Made by a program: the position numbers and the translations under genes. Below, piece after piece: positions 5,863 through 13,123 of a stretch of DNA of 14,908 nt. Positions within the stretch are counted from its first letter, which is position 1. Every line of letters begins with the position of its first letter. The DNA is taken from the NCBI GenBank assembly GCA_009785885.1, contig WQUE01000079.1, positions 1-14,908 of the forward strand, written 5' to 3'. The DNA is from Actinomycetes bacterium (GTDB taxonomy: Bacteria; Actinomycetota; Actinomycetes; Propionibacteriales; Propionibacteriaceae). The notes under the pieces were generated by a model, which was not told the origin of the DNA, searched no databases, and saw nothing but the letters and a program-made list of their open reading frames with translations.

Positions 5863-6954
5863 ATGAAGAAATCACTGGTGACGGCGGGCCTCACGGCGCT
5901 GCTCGCCATCTCGATGACCGCCTGCTCCAACAACACCACCGGAACGACCGGCTCGACGACCACCCAGCCGCCGGCGTCGTCCTCGTCGAGCACGGCCCCG
6001 GCGTCCTCGTCGTCGACCAAGGCCGCGGCATCGGGCTACAGCCTGGTGCCGAAGGACACCAACGGCGACGGCCTGATCACGCTCGGCTTCGCCCAGGTCG
6101 GCGCCGAGTCCGGCTGGCGCACGGCGAACACGCAGAGCTACAAGGACTACTTCGTCGAGAAGAACGGCTTCAAACTGGTGTTCGCCGACGCGAACCAGGA
6201 CGCGGACAAGCAGAAGCAGGACGTGCGCGACCTGATCGCCCAGGGCGTCGAGGTGATCGACCTGGCGCCGGTGACCGACTCCGGCTGGGAGCCGGTGCTG
6301 CAGGAGGCCAAGAACGCGGGCATCCCGCTGATCGTCTCCGACCGCCAGCTGTCCGTGTCCGACGACCTGTACCTGACCTACTTCGGCGGCAACATGAAGC
6401 AGGAGGGCGACAACGCGGTCAAGTGGCTGGAGGACTACATCGCGAAGAACAACGTGACGGGCCCGATCAACATCGTGCACCTCCAGGGCACCATGGGCTC
6501 GACGGCGCAGAAGGGCCGCAGCCAGGCCCTCACCGATGCGCTCGCCAAGCACTCCGACTGGAAGGTCGTCTACGAGCAGACCGGCGAGTTCACCCAAGCG
6601 AAGGGCCAGGAGGTCATGGAGTCCTTCCTGCAGCAGAACAAGGACTTCAACGTCATCTACTCCGAGAACGACGACATGACCTACGGCGCGATCGACGCCA
6701 TGAAGAACGCCGGCAAGGACCCGAAGGCGCCGATCATCATCTCCTTCGACGGCAACAAGTCCGCGGTGCAGATGGTGATCGACGGCTACATCGACGTGAT
6801 CGCCGAGTGCAACCCGCTGCTCGGCCCGCAGGTCGGCGACCTGATCAAGAAGGCGAAGGCCGGCGAGACCATTCCGAAGATCACCTACTCGGTCGAGGGT
6901 GTCATCGACTCGGCCAACGCCGCCGAGAAGATCAAGACGGCGTTCGGCTCGTAG
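5863..6954 (+). CDS. ytfQ: YtfQ-type sugar-binding lipoprotein
   Basis: A 363-residue substrate-binding lipoprotein of the second ABC importer. The signal peptide MKKSLVTAGLTALLAISMTA ends at lipobox MTAC with Cys21, followed by a Ser/Thr/Pro/Ala linker to about residue 57. The mature domain follows the YtfQ pattern: GFAQVGAESGWRTANT (75-90), DLAPVTDSGWEPVLQEAKNAG (133-153), IVSDR (157-161), VHLQGTMGST (205-214), GEFTQAKGQEVMESFL (241-256) and YSENDDMTYGAID (266-278). E. coli YtfQ binds galactofuranose, and relatives bind L-arabinose or fructose. Linkage to araBDA favours L-arabinose, perhaps its furanose form (inference). The start has AGAAAGG (5849-5855) upstream. A DTNGDGLI segment (65-72) precedes the first strand and looks like a calcium-binding loop. 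Confidence 0.93.
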   Translation: MKKSLVTAGLTALLAISMTACSNNTTGTTGSTTTQPPASSSSSTAPASSSSTKAAASGYSLVPKDTNGDGLITLGFAQVGAESGWRTANTQSYKDYFVEKNGFKLVFADANQDADKQKQDVRDLIAQGVEVIDLAPVTDSGWEPVLQEAKNAGIPLIVSDRQLSVSDDLYLTYFGGNMKQEGDNAVKWLEDYIAKNNVTGPINIVHLQGTMGSTAQKGRSQALTDALAKHSDWKVVYEQTGEFTQAKGQEVMESFLQQNKDFNVIYSENDDMTYGAIDAMKNAGKDPKAPIIISFDGNKSAVQMVIDGYIDVIAECNPLLGPQVGDLIKKAKAGETIPKITYSVEGVIDSANAAEKIKTAFGS

Positions 6955-6975
6955 TCGCCCACGACACCGCAAGCA

Positions 6976-7026
6976 GCCCGGCAAGGGCAGGCGCGGGACC
7001 CCCCGTCGCGCCTGCCCTCGCCGGGC
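6976..7026 (+). promoter_or_regulatory. Very strong intercistronic hairpin after the ytfQ-type gene
   Basis: GCCCGGC (6976-6982) pairs with GCCGGGC (7020-7026), and AGGGCAGGCGCG (6984-6995) pairs with CGCGCCTGCCCT (7007-7018). Together they form 19 base pairs interrupted by a single A-C mismatch, with an 11-base loop. It lies in the 96-base gap between the binding-protein and ATPase genes, the same place as the hairpin at 2707-2742. Without a T-run it probably works as a partial terminator or RNA-stabilising element that favours binding-protein expression. Confidence 0.8.
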
Positions 7027-7050
7027 CTTGAGGGAAGGAGGATCCTCACG

Positions 7051-8571
7051 ATGGTGGAACCCTTGGTCACCATGCGCGGGATCACGAAGCACTTCCCGGG
7101 CGTGCTGGCCCTCGACGATGTGGACTTCACGCTGGCGCCCGGGGAGATCCACGCCCTGATGGGCGAGAACGGTGCCGGCAAGTCGACGCTGGTGAAGGTC
7201 CTGACGGGCGCCGAGCCGTTCGAGACCGGCGAGATCCGTCTGGCGGGCAACCCCGCGCCGGTGATCAACCATTCCCCGCAGGAGGCGCAGGAGCGTGGCA
7301 TCTCCACGGTGTATCAGGAGGTGAACCTCTGCCCCAACCTGTCCGTCGCCGAGAACCTGTTCGCCGGCCGGCAGCCGCACCACGGCATGTTCGTGGACCG
7401 GCGCGAGGTGAACCGGCAGGCCGCCCGCATCATGGCCGACATCGGCGTCGACGTGGTGGTGGAGCGGCAGCTGGGCGAGCACTCCTTGGCGGTGCAGCAG
7501 ATGGTGGCCATCGCCCGGGCCATCTCCATCTCGGCGAAGGTGCTGATCCTGGACGAGCCGACGTCCTCCCTGAACGAGCAGGAGGTCGCGCGGCTGTTCG
7601 AGCTCATCCGCAAGCTGCGCGACGACGGGATGGGCGTGATCTTCATCACCCACTTCCTGCACCAGGTGTACCAGGTGTGCGACAAGATCACGGTGCTGCG
7701 CAACGGGCATCTCGTCGGGACGTACGCGATCGAGGCCCTGCCCCGCCGGGATCTGGTCGCCGCGATGCTCGGCCGGGCGTTCGACGACATGGCGGCGATC
7801 CACCGCCGGTCGGAGGACGAGGTCGACCGTGGCGGCGCCCCGGTGATCGCCGCGCGGGGGCTCGGGGTGCGCGGCGGGATCCGGCCGTTCGATCTGGACG
7901 TGTACGCCGGCGAGGTCGTCGGCCTGGCCGGGTTGCTCGGCAGTGGGCGCACCGAGGTCGCTCGGGCGATCTACGGCGCGGATGCGGCCGACGAGGGCAC
8001 GCTGGTGGTGAAGGGCGCGCCCGTGAAGCATTCGCCGATCGACTCGATGCGGGCCGGCATGGCGTTCTGTCCCGAGAGCCGCAAGGACGAGGGCTGCGTG
8101 CAGGACCTGTCGGTGCGGGAGAACATCGTGCTCGCGGAGCAGACGAAGCGCGGCGCGTTCCGGCTGATGTCGCGCGCCGAGCAGGACCGGATCACCCGCG
8201 AGTACGTCGACCTGCTCGCCATCAAGACCGCGAGTCTTGACACGCCGGTGAAGCAGCTGTCCGGCGGCAACCAGCAGAAGGTGATCGTCGCCCGCTGGCT
8301 GGCGACCCACCCGGATTTCTTGATCCTGGATGAGCCGACGCGCGGCATCGACGTCGGTACGAAGGCCGAAATCCAGCGCTTGTGCGTCGAACTTGCGGGG
8401 GAGGGCATGGCGATCCTGTTCATCTCCTCGGAGATCGACGAGATGTTGCGGACGTGCAGCCGGCTGGGCGTGATGCGCGACCTGTCGAAGGTGGGGGAGC
8501 TCGTCGATGACGAGATGTCGTCGTCGGCGATCATGTCGAAGATCGCAGGGGATGAGGCCGGCGATGACTGA
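7051..8571 (+). CDS. ytfR: Sugar ABC transporter double-domain ATPase (YtfR type)
   Basis: A 506-residue tandem ATPase for the YtfQ-type importer. Domain 1 has Walker A GENGAGKS (38-45), Q-loop Gln89 in VYQEVNLCPNLSVAENLF, Walker B VLILDEP (164-170), and H-loop His201 in ITHFLHQVY. The first signature is degenerate (SLAVQQM, 145-151). Domain 2 has a degenerate Walker A LAGLLGSGRTE (292-302), the signature LSGGNQQK (403-410) and Walker B LILDEPTRGIDVG (424-436). The FITHFLHQVYQVCD and CPESRKDEGCV segments are characteristic of the YtfR branch. GGAAGGAGG (7033-7041) is an almost perfect ribosome binding site 9 bases before the ATG, useful for restarting translation after the hairpin. The last 8 bases overlap the next gene. 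Confidence 0.94.
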   Translation: MVEPLVTMRGITKHFPGVLALDDVDFTLAPGEIHALMGENGAGKSTLVKVLTGAEPFETGEIRLAGNPAPVINHSPQEAQERGISTVYQEVNLCPNLSVAENLFAGRQPHHGMFVDRREVNRQAARIMADIGVDVVVERQLGEHSLAVQQMVAIARAISISAKVLILDEPTSSLNEQEVARLFELIRKLRDDGMGVIFITHFLHQVYQVCDKITVLRNGHLVGTYAIEALPRRDLVAAMLGRAFDDMAAIHRRSEDEVDRGGAPVIAARGLGVRGGIRPFDLDVYAGEVVGLAGLLGSGRTEVARAIYGADAADEGTLVVKGAPVKHSPIDSMRAGMAFCPESRKDEGCVQDLSVRENIVLAEQTKRGAFRLMSRAEQDRITREYVDLLAIKTASLDTPVKQLSGGNQQKVIVARWLATHPDFLILDEPTRGIDVGTKAEIQRLCVELAGEGMAILFISSEIDEMLRTCSRLGVMRDLSKVGELVDDEMSSSAIMSKIAGDEAGDD

Positions 8572-9727
8572 GAGGCCTGTGCACGCCGACGGCGAGCCGC
8601 GGCGCGGCGTCGCGGTGCTGAAGGCGATCGTGCGCCACCGCATCTTCTTCGCGCTGGTGTGCCTGGCGCTGGTGCTGCTGCTGAACATGATCGTGACCAT
8701 GGCGACCTCCGGATCGCCCGGCTCGTTCTTCAAGATCGTCCACACGAACGGCACGTTCAACGGCCCGCTGATCACGATCCTCAACCGGTCGTCCGAGCTG
8801 ATCATCGTCGCGCTCGGGATGACGGTCGTCGTGTCGTGTTCCGCCGGCGTCGATATCTCGGTCGGCGCGGTGATGGCGTTCTCCAGTTCGGTGATGGTGT
8901 GGCTGCTGGGCTACGGCACGCTGGCGCAGAACGACTACCACGTGAAGGCGTACGTCGTCCCGCTCGCCCTCGGCATGCTCGCCGCGCTCGCGGTCGGGAG
9001 TCTGTGCGGCCTGTGGAACGGCTTCCTCGTGTCACGGCTGAAAATCCAGCCGATGGTGGCGACCCTGATTCTCTACACCGCGGCACGCGGGGCCGCGAAG
9101 GTCGTGAACAGCGGCCAGATCCTCAAGGTCGACCTGCCGAACTTCCGGTGGTTCGGGAATTTCATCCAGAACGGTGCCGGCCGCAACATCATCCCGCTGC
9201 CGACGCCGATCTTCATCGCCGCCGGCGTCGTGCTGATCGTCGCGCTCGTGCTGCGGTTCACGGCCCTGGGGATGAACATCCAGTCCGTCGGAATCAACAA
9301 CCGGGCGAGCCGCATCCTCGGCCTCAACTCCGCCCGGATCATCCTGCTGGCGTACGTGTTCGCCGGCCTGTGTGCCGCGATCGCCGGCATCATCGCCAGC
9401 AGCCGGATCGGCGGGATCGACGCCCAGAACAACGGCAAGATGATCGAGCTGGATGCGATTCTCGCCGTCGCGCTCGGCGGCAATCTCCTGTCCGGCGGCA
9501 AGTTCTCCCTGGCCGGCACGGTGATCGGTGCGATCACGATCCAGACGCTCACCACGGTGCTGTATTCGATCAACGTGTCGGCCGACCAACTGCCGCTCTA
9601 CAAGGCGATCGTCGTCGTGGTGATCGTGGTGCTCCAGTCCACCGAACTGCGTCCGATGCTGAACCGGGCCGCGGCCTTCGTGCGGCCACGACGCCCCGCC
9701 GTCGCGGTCGCCCAGGCGGGTGAGTAG
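8564..9727 (+). CDS. ytfT: Sugar ABC transporter permease (YtfT type)
   Basis: A 387-residue BPD_transp_2 family permease with about eight to ten hydrophobic segments. Visible parts include FFALVCLALVLLLNMIVTM (28-46), the family motif GVDISVGAVMAF after a long helix (about 94-105), MNIQSVGINNRASRILGLNS in the cytoplasmic coupling region, and LSGGKFSLAGTVIGAITIQTL near the C-terminus. It probably pairs with the YjfF-type permease as a heterodimer. The start at 8564 overlaps the ATPase end by 8 bases and is preceded by GGGGATGAGG; an in-frame ATG at 8552 would add MRPA. The TAG stop is 2 bases before the next start. Confidence 0.93.
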   Translation: MTERPVHADGEPRRGVAVLKAIVRHRIFFALVCLALVLLLNMIVTMATSGSPGSFFKIVHTNGTFNGPLITILNRSSELIIVALGMTVVVSCSAGVDISVGAVMAFSSSVMVWLLGYGTLAQNDYHVKAYVVPLALGMLAALAVGSLCGLWNGFLVSRLKIQPMVATLILYTAARGAAKVVNSGQILKVDLPNFRWFGNFIQNGAGRNIIPLPTPIFIAAGVVLIVALVLRFTALGMNIQSVGINNRASRILGLNSARIILLAYVFAGLCAAIAGIIASSRIGGIDAQNNGKMIELDAILAVALGGNLLSGGKFSLAGTVIGAITIQTLTTVLYSINVSADQLPLYKAIVVVVIVVLQSTELRPMLNRAAAFVRPRRPAVAVAQAGE

Positions 9728-9729
9728 CG

Positions 9730-10797
9730 ATGGCCACACCAGTCCTCAAGGCCCGCGCCGTCCGTCAGAACACGCTCTGGCAGCGCCTGTCGGCACAGTT
9801 CTCCGGGAACAACTTCCTCGTCCTCATCACGTTTGCGTTGTTCATCGCGATCTACGTGGTCGGCGTGCTCGTGTACCGGAGCAAGAACTTCGGAAGCCTG
9901 AACTCGTTCTTCGACATGCTGAACTCCAACCCCGGGCTGATCGTGATCGCCGCCGGCATGGCGATGGTGATGATTTCCGGTGGCATCGACATCTCGGTCG
10001 GCGGGCAGGTGGCCATGTACTGCATGATGTTCGCGTTCTTCATGGAGAAGAAGGGCGCGAACGCGTACACGATGATCCTGATCGTGCTGCTCACGGGCAT
10101 CGTGTTCGGGTTCGTCCAGGGCATCCTCGTGGCGTATTTCCGTATCCAGCCGTTCATCGTCACACTGGCCGGCATGTTCTTCGCCCGCGGCATGACGGCG
10201 ATCATCTCCACCCAGACGATCGACATCACCAACCGCAGTTTCATGCGCCTGGCGACGTTCAAGATCAAGTTTCCGTTCGGGGGCTACACGAACGCGGGCG
10301 GGGTGTACCAGCAGCCGTTCATCTACCTGTCCGTCGTGTTGGCGCTCGTCGCGGTCGCGGTCGTGTACGCGATCATGACGTGGACGCGTTTCGGCCGGAG
10401 CGTGTATGCGGTCGGCGGCTCGGAGCAGTCGGCGCTGCTCATGGGGCTGAACGTGAAGCGCATCAAGCTCGGCGTGTACACGTTCATGGGTTTCCTCACG
10501 GCGTTCGGCGGTTTCCTGTTCTGCCTGTTCTCGACCGGCGGCGCGGTGGAGAAGGCGCAGGGTTTCGAGATGCAGGCGATCGCCTCGTCGGTGATCGGCG
10601 GCACCCTGCTGACCGGCGGCGTGGGCAACATTCTCGGCTCGTTCATCGGCGTACTCGTGCAGACGACGATCACCAAGTTCATCAACTTCAACGGCACGTT
10701 GGCCAACGGCTGGTCGAGCATCGTGCTCGGTGCGATCATGAGTTTCTTCATCATCCTGCAAAGCGTGTTCGCCATGGTCCGGGCGAAGCGGCGCTGA
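9730..10797 (+). CDS. yjfF: Sugar ABC transporter permease (YjfF type)
   Basis: A 355-residue second permease of the importer, same family as its neighbour but clearly diverged. It shows NNFLVLITFALFIAIYVVGVLVY (28-50 approximately), GMAMVMISGGIDISVGGQVAMY with the family motif, FRIQPFIVTLAGMFFARGMTAI, TRFGRSVYAVGGSEQSALLMGLN, and LTGGVGNILGSFIGVLVQTTI. The ATG lies 2 bases after the stop of the previous permease, so translation is coupled. Only 24 bases separate its stop from araB, which ties the YtfQRT-YjfF-type transporter to arabinose catabolism in one transcript. Confidence 0.93.
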   Translation: MATPVLKARAVRQNTLWQRLSAQFSGNNFLVLITFALFIAIYVVGVLVYRSKNFGSLNSFFDMLNSNPGLIVIAAGMAMVMISGGIDISVGGQVAMYCMMFAFFMEKKGANAYTMILIVLLTGIVFGFVQGILVAYFRIQPFIVTLAGMFFARGMTAIISTQTIDITNRSFMRLATFKIKFPFGGYTNAGGVYQQPFIYLSVVLALVAVAVVYAIMTWTRFGRSVYAVGGSEQSALLMGLNVKRIKLGVYTFMGFLTAFGGFLFCLFSTGGAVEKAQGFEMQAIASSVIGGTLLTGGVGNILGSFIGVLVQTTITKFINFNGTLANGWSSIVLGAIMSFFIILQSVFAMVRAKRR

Positions 10798-10821
10798 CCC
10801 GACAACCACTAAGGAAAGACC

Positions 10822-12384
10822 ATGTCAGATTCGATTTACCTCGGCATCGAGTTCGGCTCGACGCGCATCAAGGCCGTGCTCATCGACCAGGCCTGCACGG
10901 TGCTGGCGCAGGGCGCCCACACGTGGGAGAACCGCCTGGTCGACGGGTACTGGACGTACGGCCTCGATGAGGTGTGGAGCGGCGTCCAGGCGGCGTACGC
11001 GGAGCTGGCGCAGGCGTACGAGAGGGCCGCCGGCCACAAGTTGACGCGCCTGGACGGGATCGGCATCTCGGCGATGATGCACGGCTATCTGGCGTTTTCG
11101 GAAGCCGGCGACCTGCTCGTGCCGTTCCGCACGTGGCGCAACACGACGACCGGCCCGGCATCCGAGGCGCTGAGTGCGGCGCTGGAGTTCCCGATCCCGC
11201 AGCGTTGGTCGATCGCCCACCTGTACCAGGCGGTGTTGAACCGCGAGCCGCACGTGGCGCAGATCGCCCGGCTCACGACGCTGGCCGGGTACGTCCATGC
11301 GAAGCTGACGGGCGAGGACGTGCTCGGCGTCGGCGAGGCCTCGGGCATGTTCCCGATCGACGCGGCCGTGCGTGATTGGGATCAGGCCCGCCTGGAGACC
11401 GCCCAGCGCCTACTGGACGAGGCCGCCTCCGGGGTCGACCTCGCGGCGGTCCTGCCGCGCGTCGCCGAAGCCGGGGCGCCGGCGGGCGTGCTGACGCCGG
11501 CGGGGGCCGCCCTGCTGGACCCGTCCGGACGGCTCGAGCCCGGGGCACGGTTCGCCCCGCCGGAGGGCGACGCGGGCACCGGCATGGTCGCGACCAACGC
11601 GGTCGCGCCGCGCACCGGCAACATCTCCGTGGGCACGTCCGTGTTCGCGATGGTGACGCTCGAGCACCCGCTCGCGTGCGTGCATCCCGAGATCGACCTG
11701 GTGACGACCCCCGACGGTGCGGGCGTCGCGATGGTCCACTGCAACAACGGCGCGTCCGAGATCGACGCCTGGGCGACCGTGTTCGGCCAGTTCGCGGCCC
11801 GGGCGGGACATCCGCTGGACAACCAGGCGGTGTTCGGGGCCCTGTTCGGCGCCGCGCTGGACGGGGCGGCCGACGGTGGGGGGCTCCTGGCGTACAACTA
11901 CCTCGCCGGGGAGCCGGTGACGCGGCTGGACGAGGGACGTCCGCTGGTCGTCCGCACGCCGGACTCCACGCTGAGCCTGCCGAACCTGGCCCGGGTGCTG
12001 ATCATGTCCGGCTTCGCCACGCTGAGCCTCGGCATGCGCATCCTGGCGGACGAGGGCGTGCGCGTGGACACGTTGGTGGGCCACGGCGGCGTGTTCGCGA
12101 CGCCCGGGGTCGCCCAGCGGCTGCTGGCGGCGGCGCTGGACGTGCCCATCACCGTCGGGGCGACGGCCTCCGAGGGCGGCGCCTGGGGCATGGCCGTGCT
12201 CGCGGCCTACGCTGGGGACGGCCATGGGCTGTCCCTGCCCGCGTACCTCGACCGGGTGGTGTTCGCGGGCGCGGAGCGGACGACGCTCGACCCGGACGCG
12301 GCCGACGTGGCGGGCTACCGGGCGTTCCTGGCGGCGTTCGAGAAGGCGCTGCCGCTCCAGGCGACCGCGACCGGCGTGTGCTGA
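10822..12384 (+). CDS. araB: L-ribulokinase, FGGY family (short AraB-like type)
   Basis: A 520-residue sugar kinase that should phosphorylate L-ribulose to L-ribulose 5-phosphate with ATP in the cytoplasm. The phosphate loop is LGIEFGSTRIKAVLID (7-22). Sugar-site residues are likely around MMHGYLAF and TWRNTTTGPAS. GDAGTGMVATNA (249-260) carries Asp250, the probable catalytic base. The adenosine-binding segment is GHGGVFATPGVAQ (420-432) with GATASEGGAWGMAV (446-459). It is shorter than E. coli AraB (566 residues) and in places looks more like xylulokinase-type FGGY enzymes, so function is inferred mainly from its position before araD and araA. No promoter is seen in the 24-base gap upstream, and AAGGAAAG (10811-10818) is the ribosome site. 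D-xylulose kinase activity is the main alternative. Confidence 0.87.
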   Translation: MSDSIYLGIEFGSTRIKAVLIDQACTVLAQGAHTWENRLVDGYWTYGLDEVWSGVQAAYAELAQAYERAAGHKLTRLDGIGISAMMHGYLAFSEAGDLLVPFRTWRNTTTGPASEALSAALEFPIPQRWSIAHLYQAVLNREPHVAQIARLTTLAGYVHAKLTGEDVLGVGEASGMFPIDAAVRDWDQARLETAQRLLDEAASGVDLAAVLPRVAEAGAPAGVLTPAGAALLDPSGRLEPGARFAPPEGDAGTGMVATNAVAPRTGNISVGTSVFAMVTLEHPLACVHPEIDLVTTPDGAGVAMVHCNNGASEIDAWATVFGQFAARAGHPLDNQAVFGALFGAALDGAADGGGLLAYNYLAGEPVTRLDEGRPLVVRTPDSTLSLPNLARVLIMSGFATLSLGMRILADEGVRVDTLVGHGGVFATPGVAQRLLAAALDVPITVGATASEGGAWGMAVLAAYAGDGHGLSLPAYLDRVVFAGAERTTLDPDAADVAGYRAFLAAFEKALPLQATATGVC

Positions 12385-12403
12385 TCCGATGAGGAGACAT
12401 GTG

Positions 12404-13123
12404 ATGCGAATCGACCCGAGCCTCGCCCCGGCGGTCGCCCGTCTGCGCAAGGAGGTGGCCGCGCTCCACCAGGAGCTGATCCGCTGGGGCCTGGTGGCCT
12501 GGACGGCGGGCAACGTGTCCGCGCGCGTGCCCGGCGCGGATCTCATGGTCATCAAGCCGTCCGGCGTGTCCTACGACGACCTGAGCCCGCAGGCCATGGT
12601 CGTGACCGACCTGGAGGGCACCCTCGTCGAGGGCGACTTCGCGCCGAGTTCCGACACGTACGCGCACGCCTACGTCTACGCGCACATGCCGGCGGTCGGG
12701 GGCGTCGTCCACACGCACTCGACGTACGCGACCGCATGGGCGGCGCGGCGCGAGCCGATCCCGTGCGTCCTCACGATGATGGGGGACGAGTTCGGCGGCC
12801 CGGTGCCGGTCGGGCCGTTCGCCCTGATCGGGGACGACTCGATCGGCCGCGGCATCGTTGAGACGCTCGGCGGCTCGCGTTCCCCGGCCGTGCTCATGGC
12901 GGGCCACGGCGTGTTCACGATCGGCAGGGACGCCCGCGCCGCCGTGAAGGCCGCCGTCCTGGTCGAGGACGTGGCGCGCACCGTCCACATCGCCCGCCAG
13001 TTGGGCGAGCCGGCCCCGATCGCCCCGGCCGACATCGACCGCCTCTACGACCGCTACCAGAACGTCTACGGCCAGCCGGCCGCCCAGCCCCGCTCCACCG
13101 ACCCGAAAGGCCACGCATCATGA
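12404..13123 (+). CDS. araD: L-ribulose-5-phosphate 4-epimerase
   Basis: A 239-residue class II aldolase/epimerase-fold enzyme that converts L-ribulose 5-phosphate to D-xylulose 5-phosphate, which enters the pentose phosphate pathway. The zinc ligands are expected at His103 and His105 (VVHTHSTYA) and His168 (AGHGVF). Asp84 in SSDTYAH corresponds to E. coli Asp76. TAGNVSAR (34-41) and KPSGVSYDDL (51-60) form the phosphate-binding site. Tyr222 in NVYGQ fits the C-terminal catalytic tyrosine. Length matches the family (about 231). The ATG at 12404 is chosen because GAGGAG (12391-12396) lies 7 bases upstream; GTG at 12401 and ATG at 12389 are possible but worse. Its end overlaps araA by 4 bases (ATGA). 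Confidence 0.94.
   Translation: MRIDPSLAPAVARLRKEVAALHQELIRWGLVAWTAGNVSARVPGADLMVIKPSGVSYDDLSPQAMVVTDLEGTLVEGDFAPSSDTYAHAYVYAHMPAVGGVVHTHSTYATAWAARREPIPCVLTMMGDEFGGPVPVGPFALIGDDSIGRGIVETLGGSRSPAVLMAGHGVFTIGRDARAAVKAAVLVEDVARTVHIARQLGEPAPIAPADIDRLYDRYQNVYGQPAAQPRSTDPKGHAS

Noticed and set aside
5872..8805. Open frame of 977 codons on the minus strand opposite the ytfQ and ytfR genes
   Set aside because: It spans three well-supported genes and an intergenic hairpin and has a composition typical of a shadow frame. It has no credible start signal or recognisable domain.
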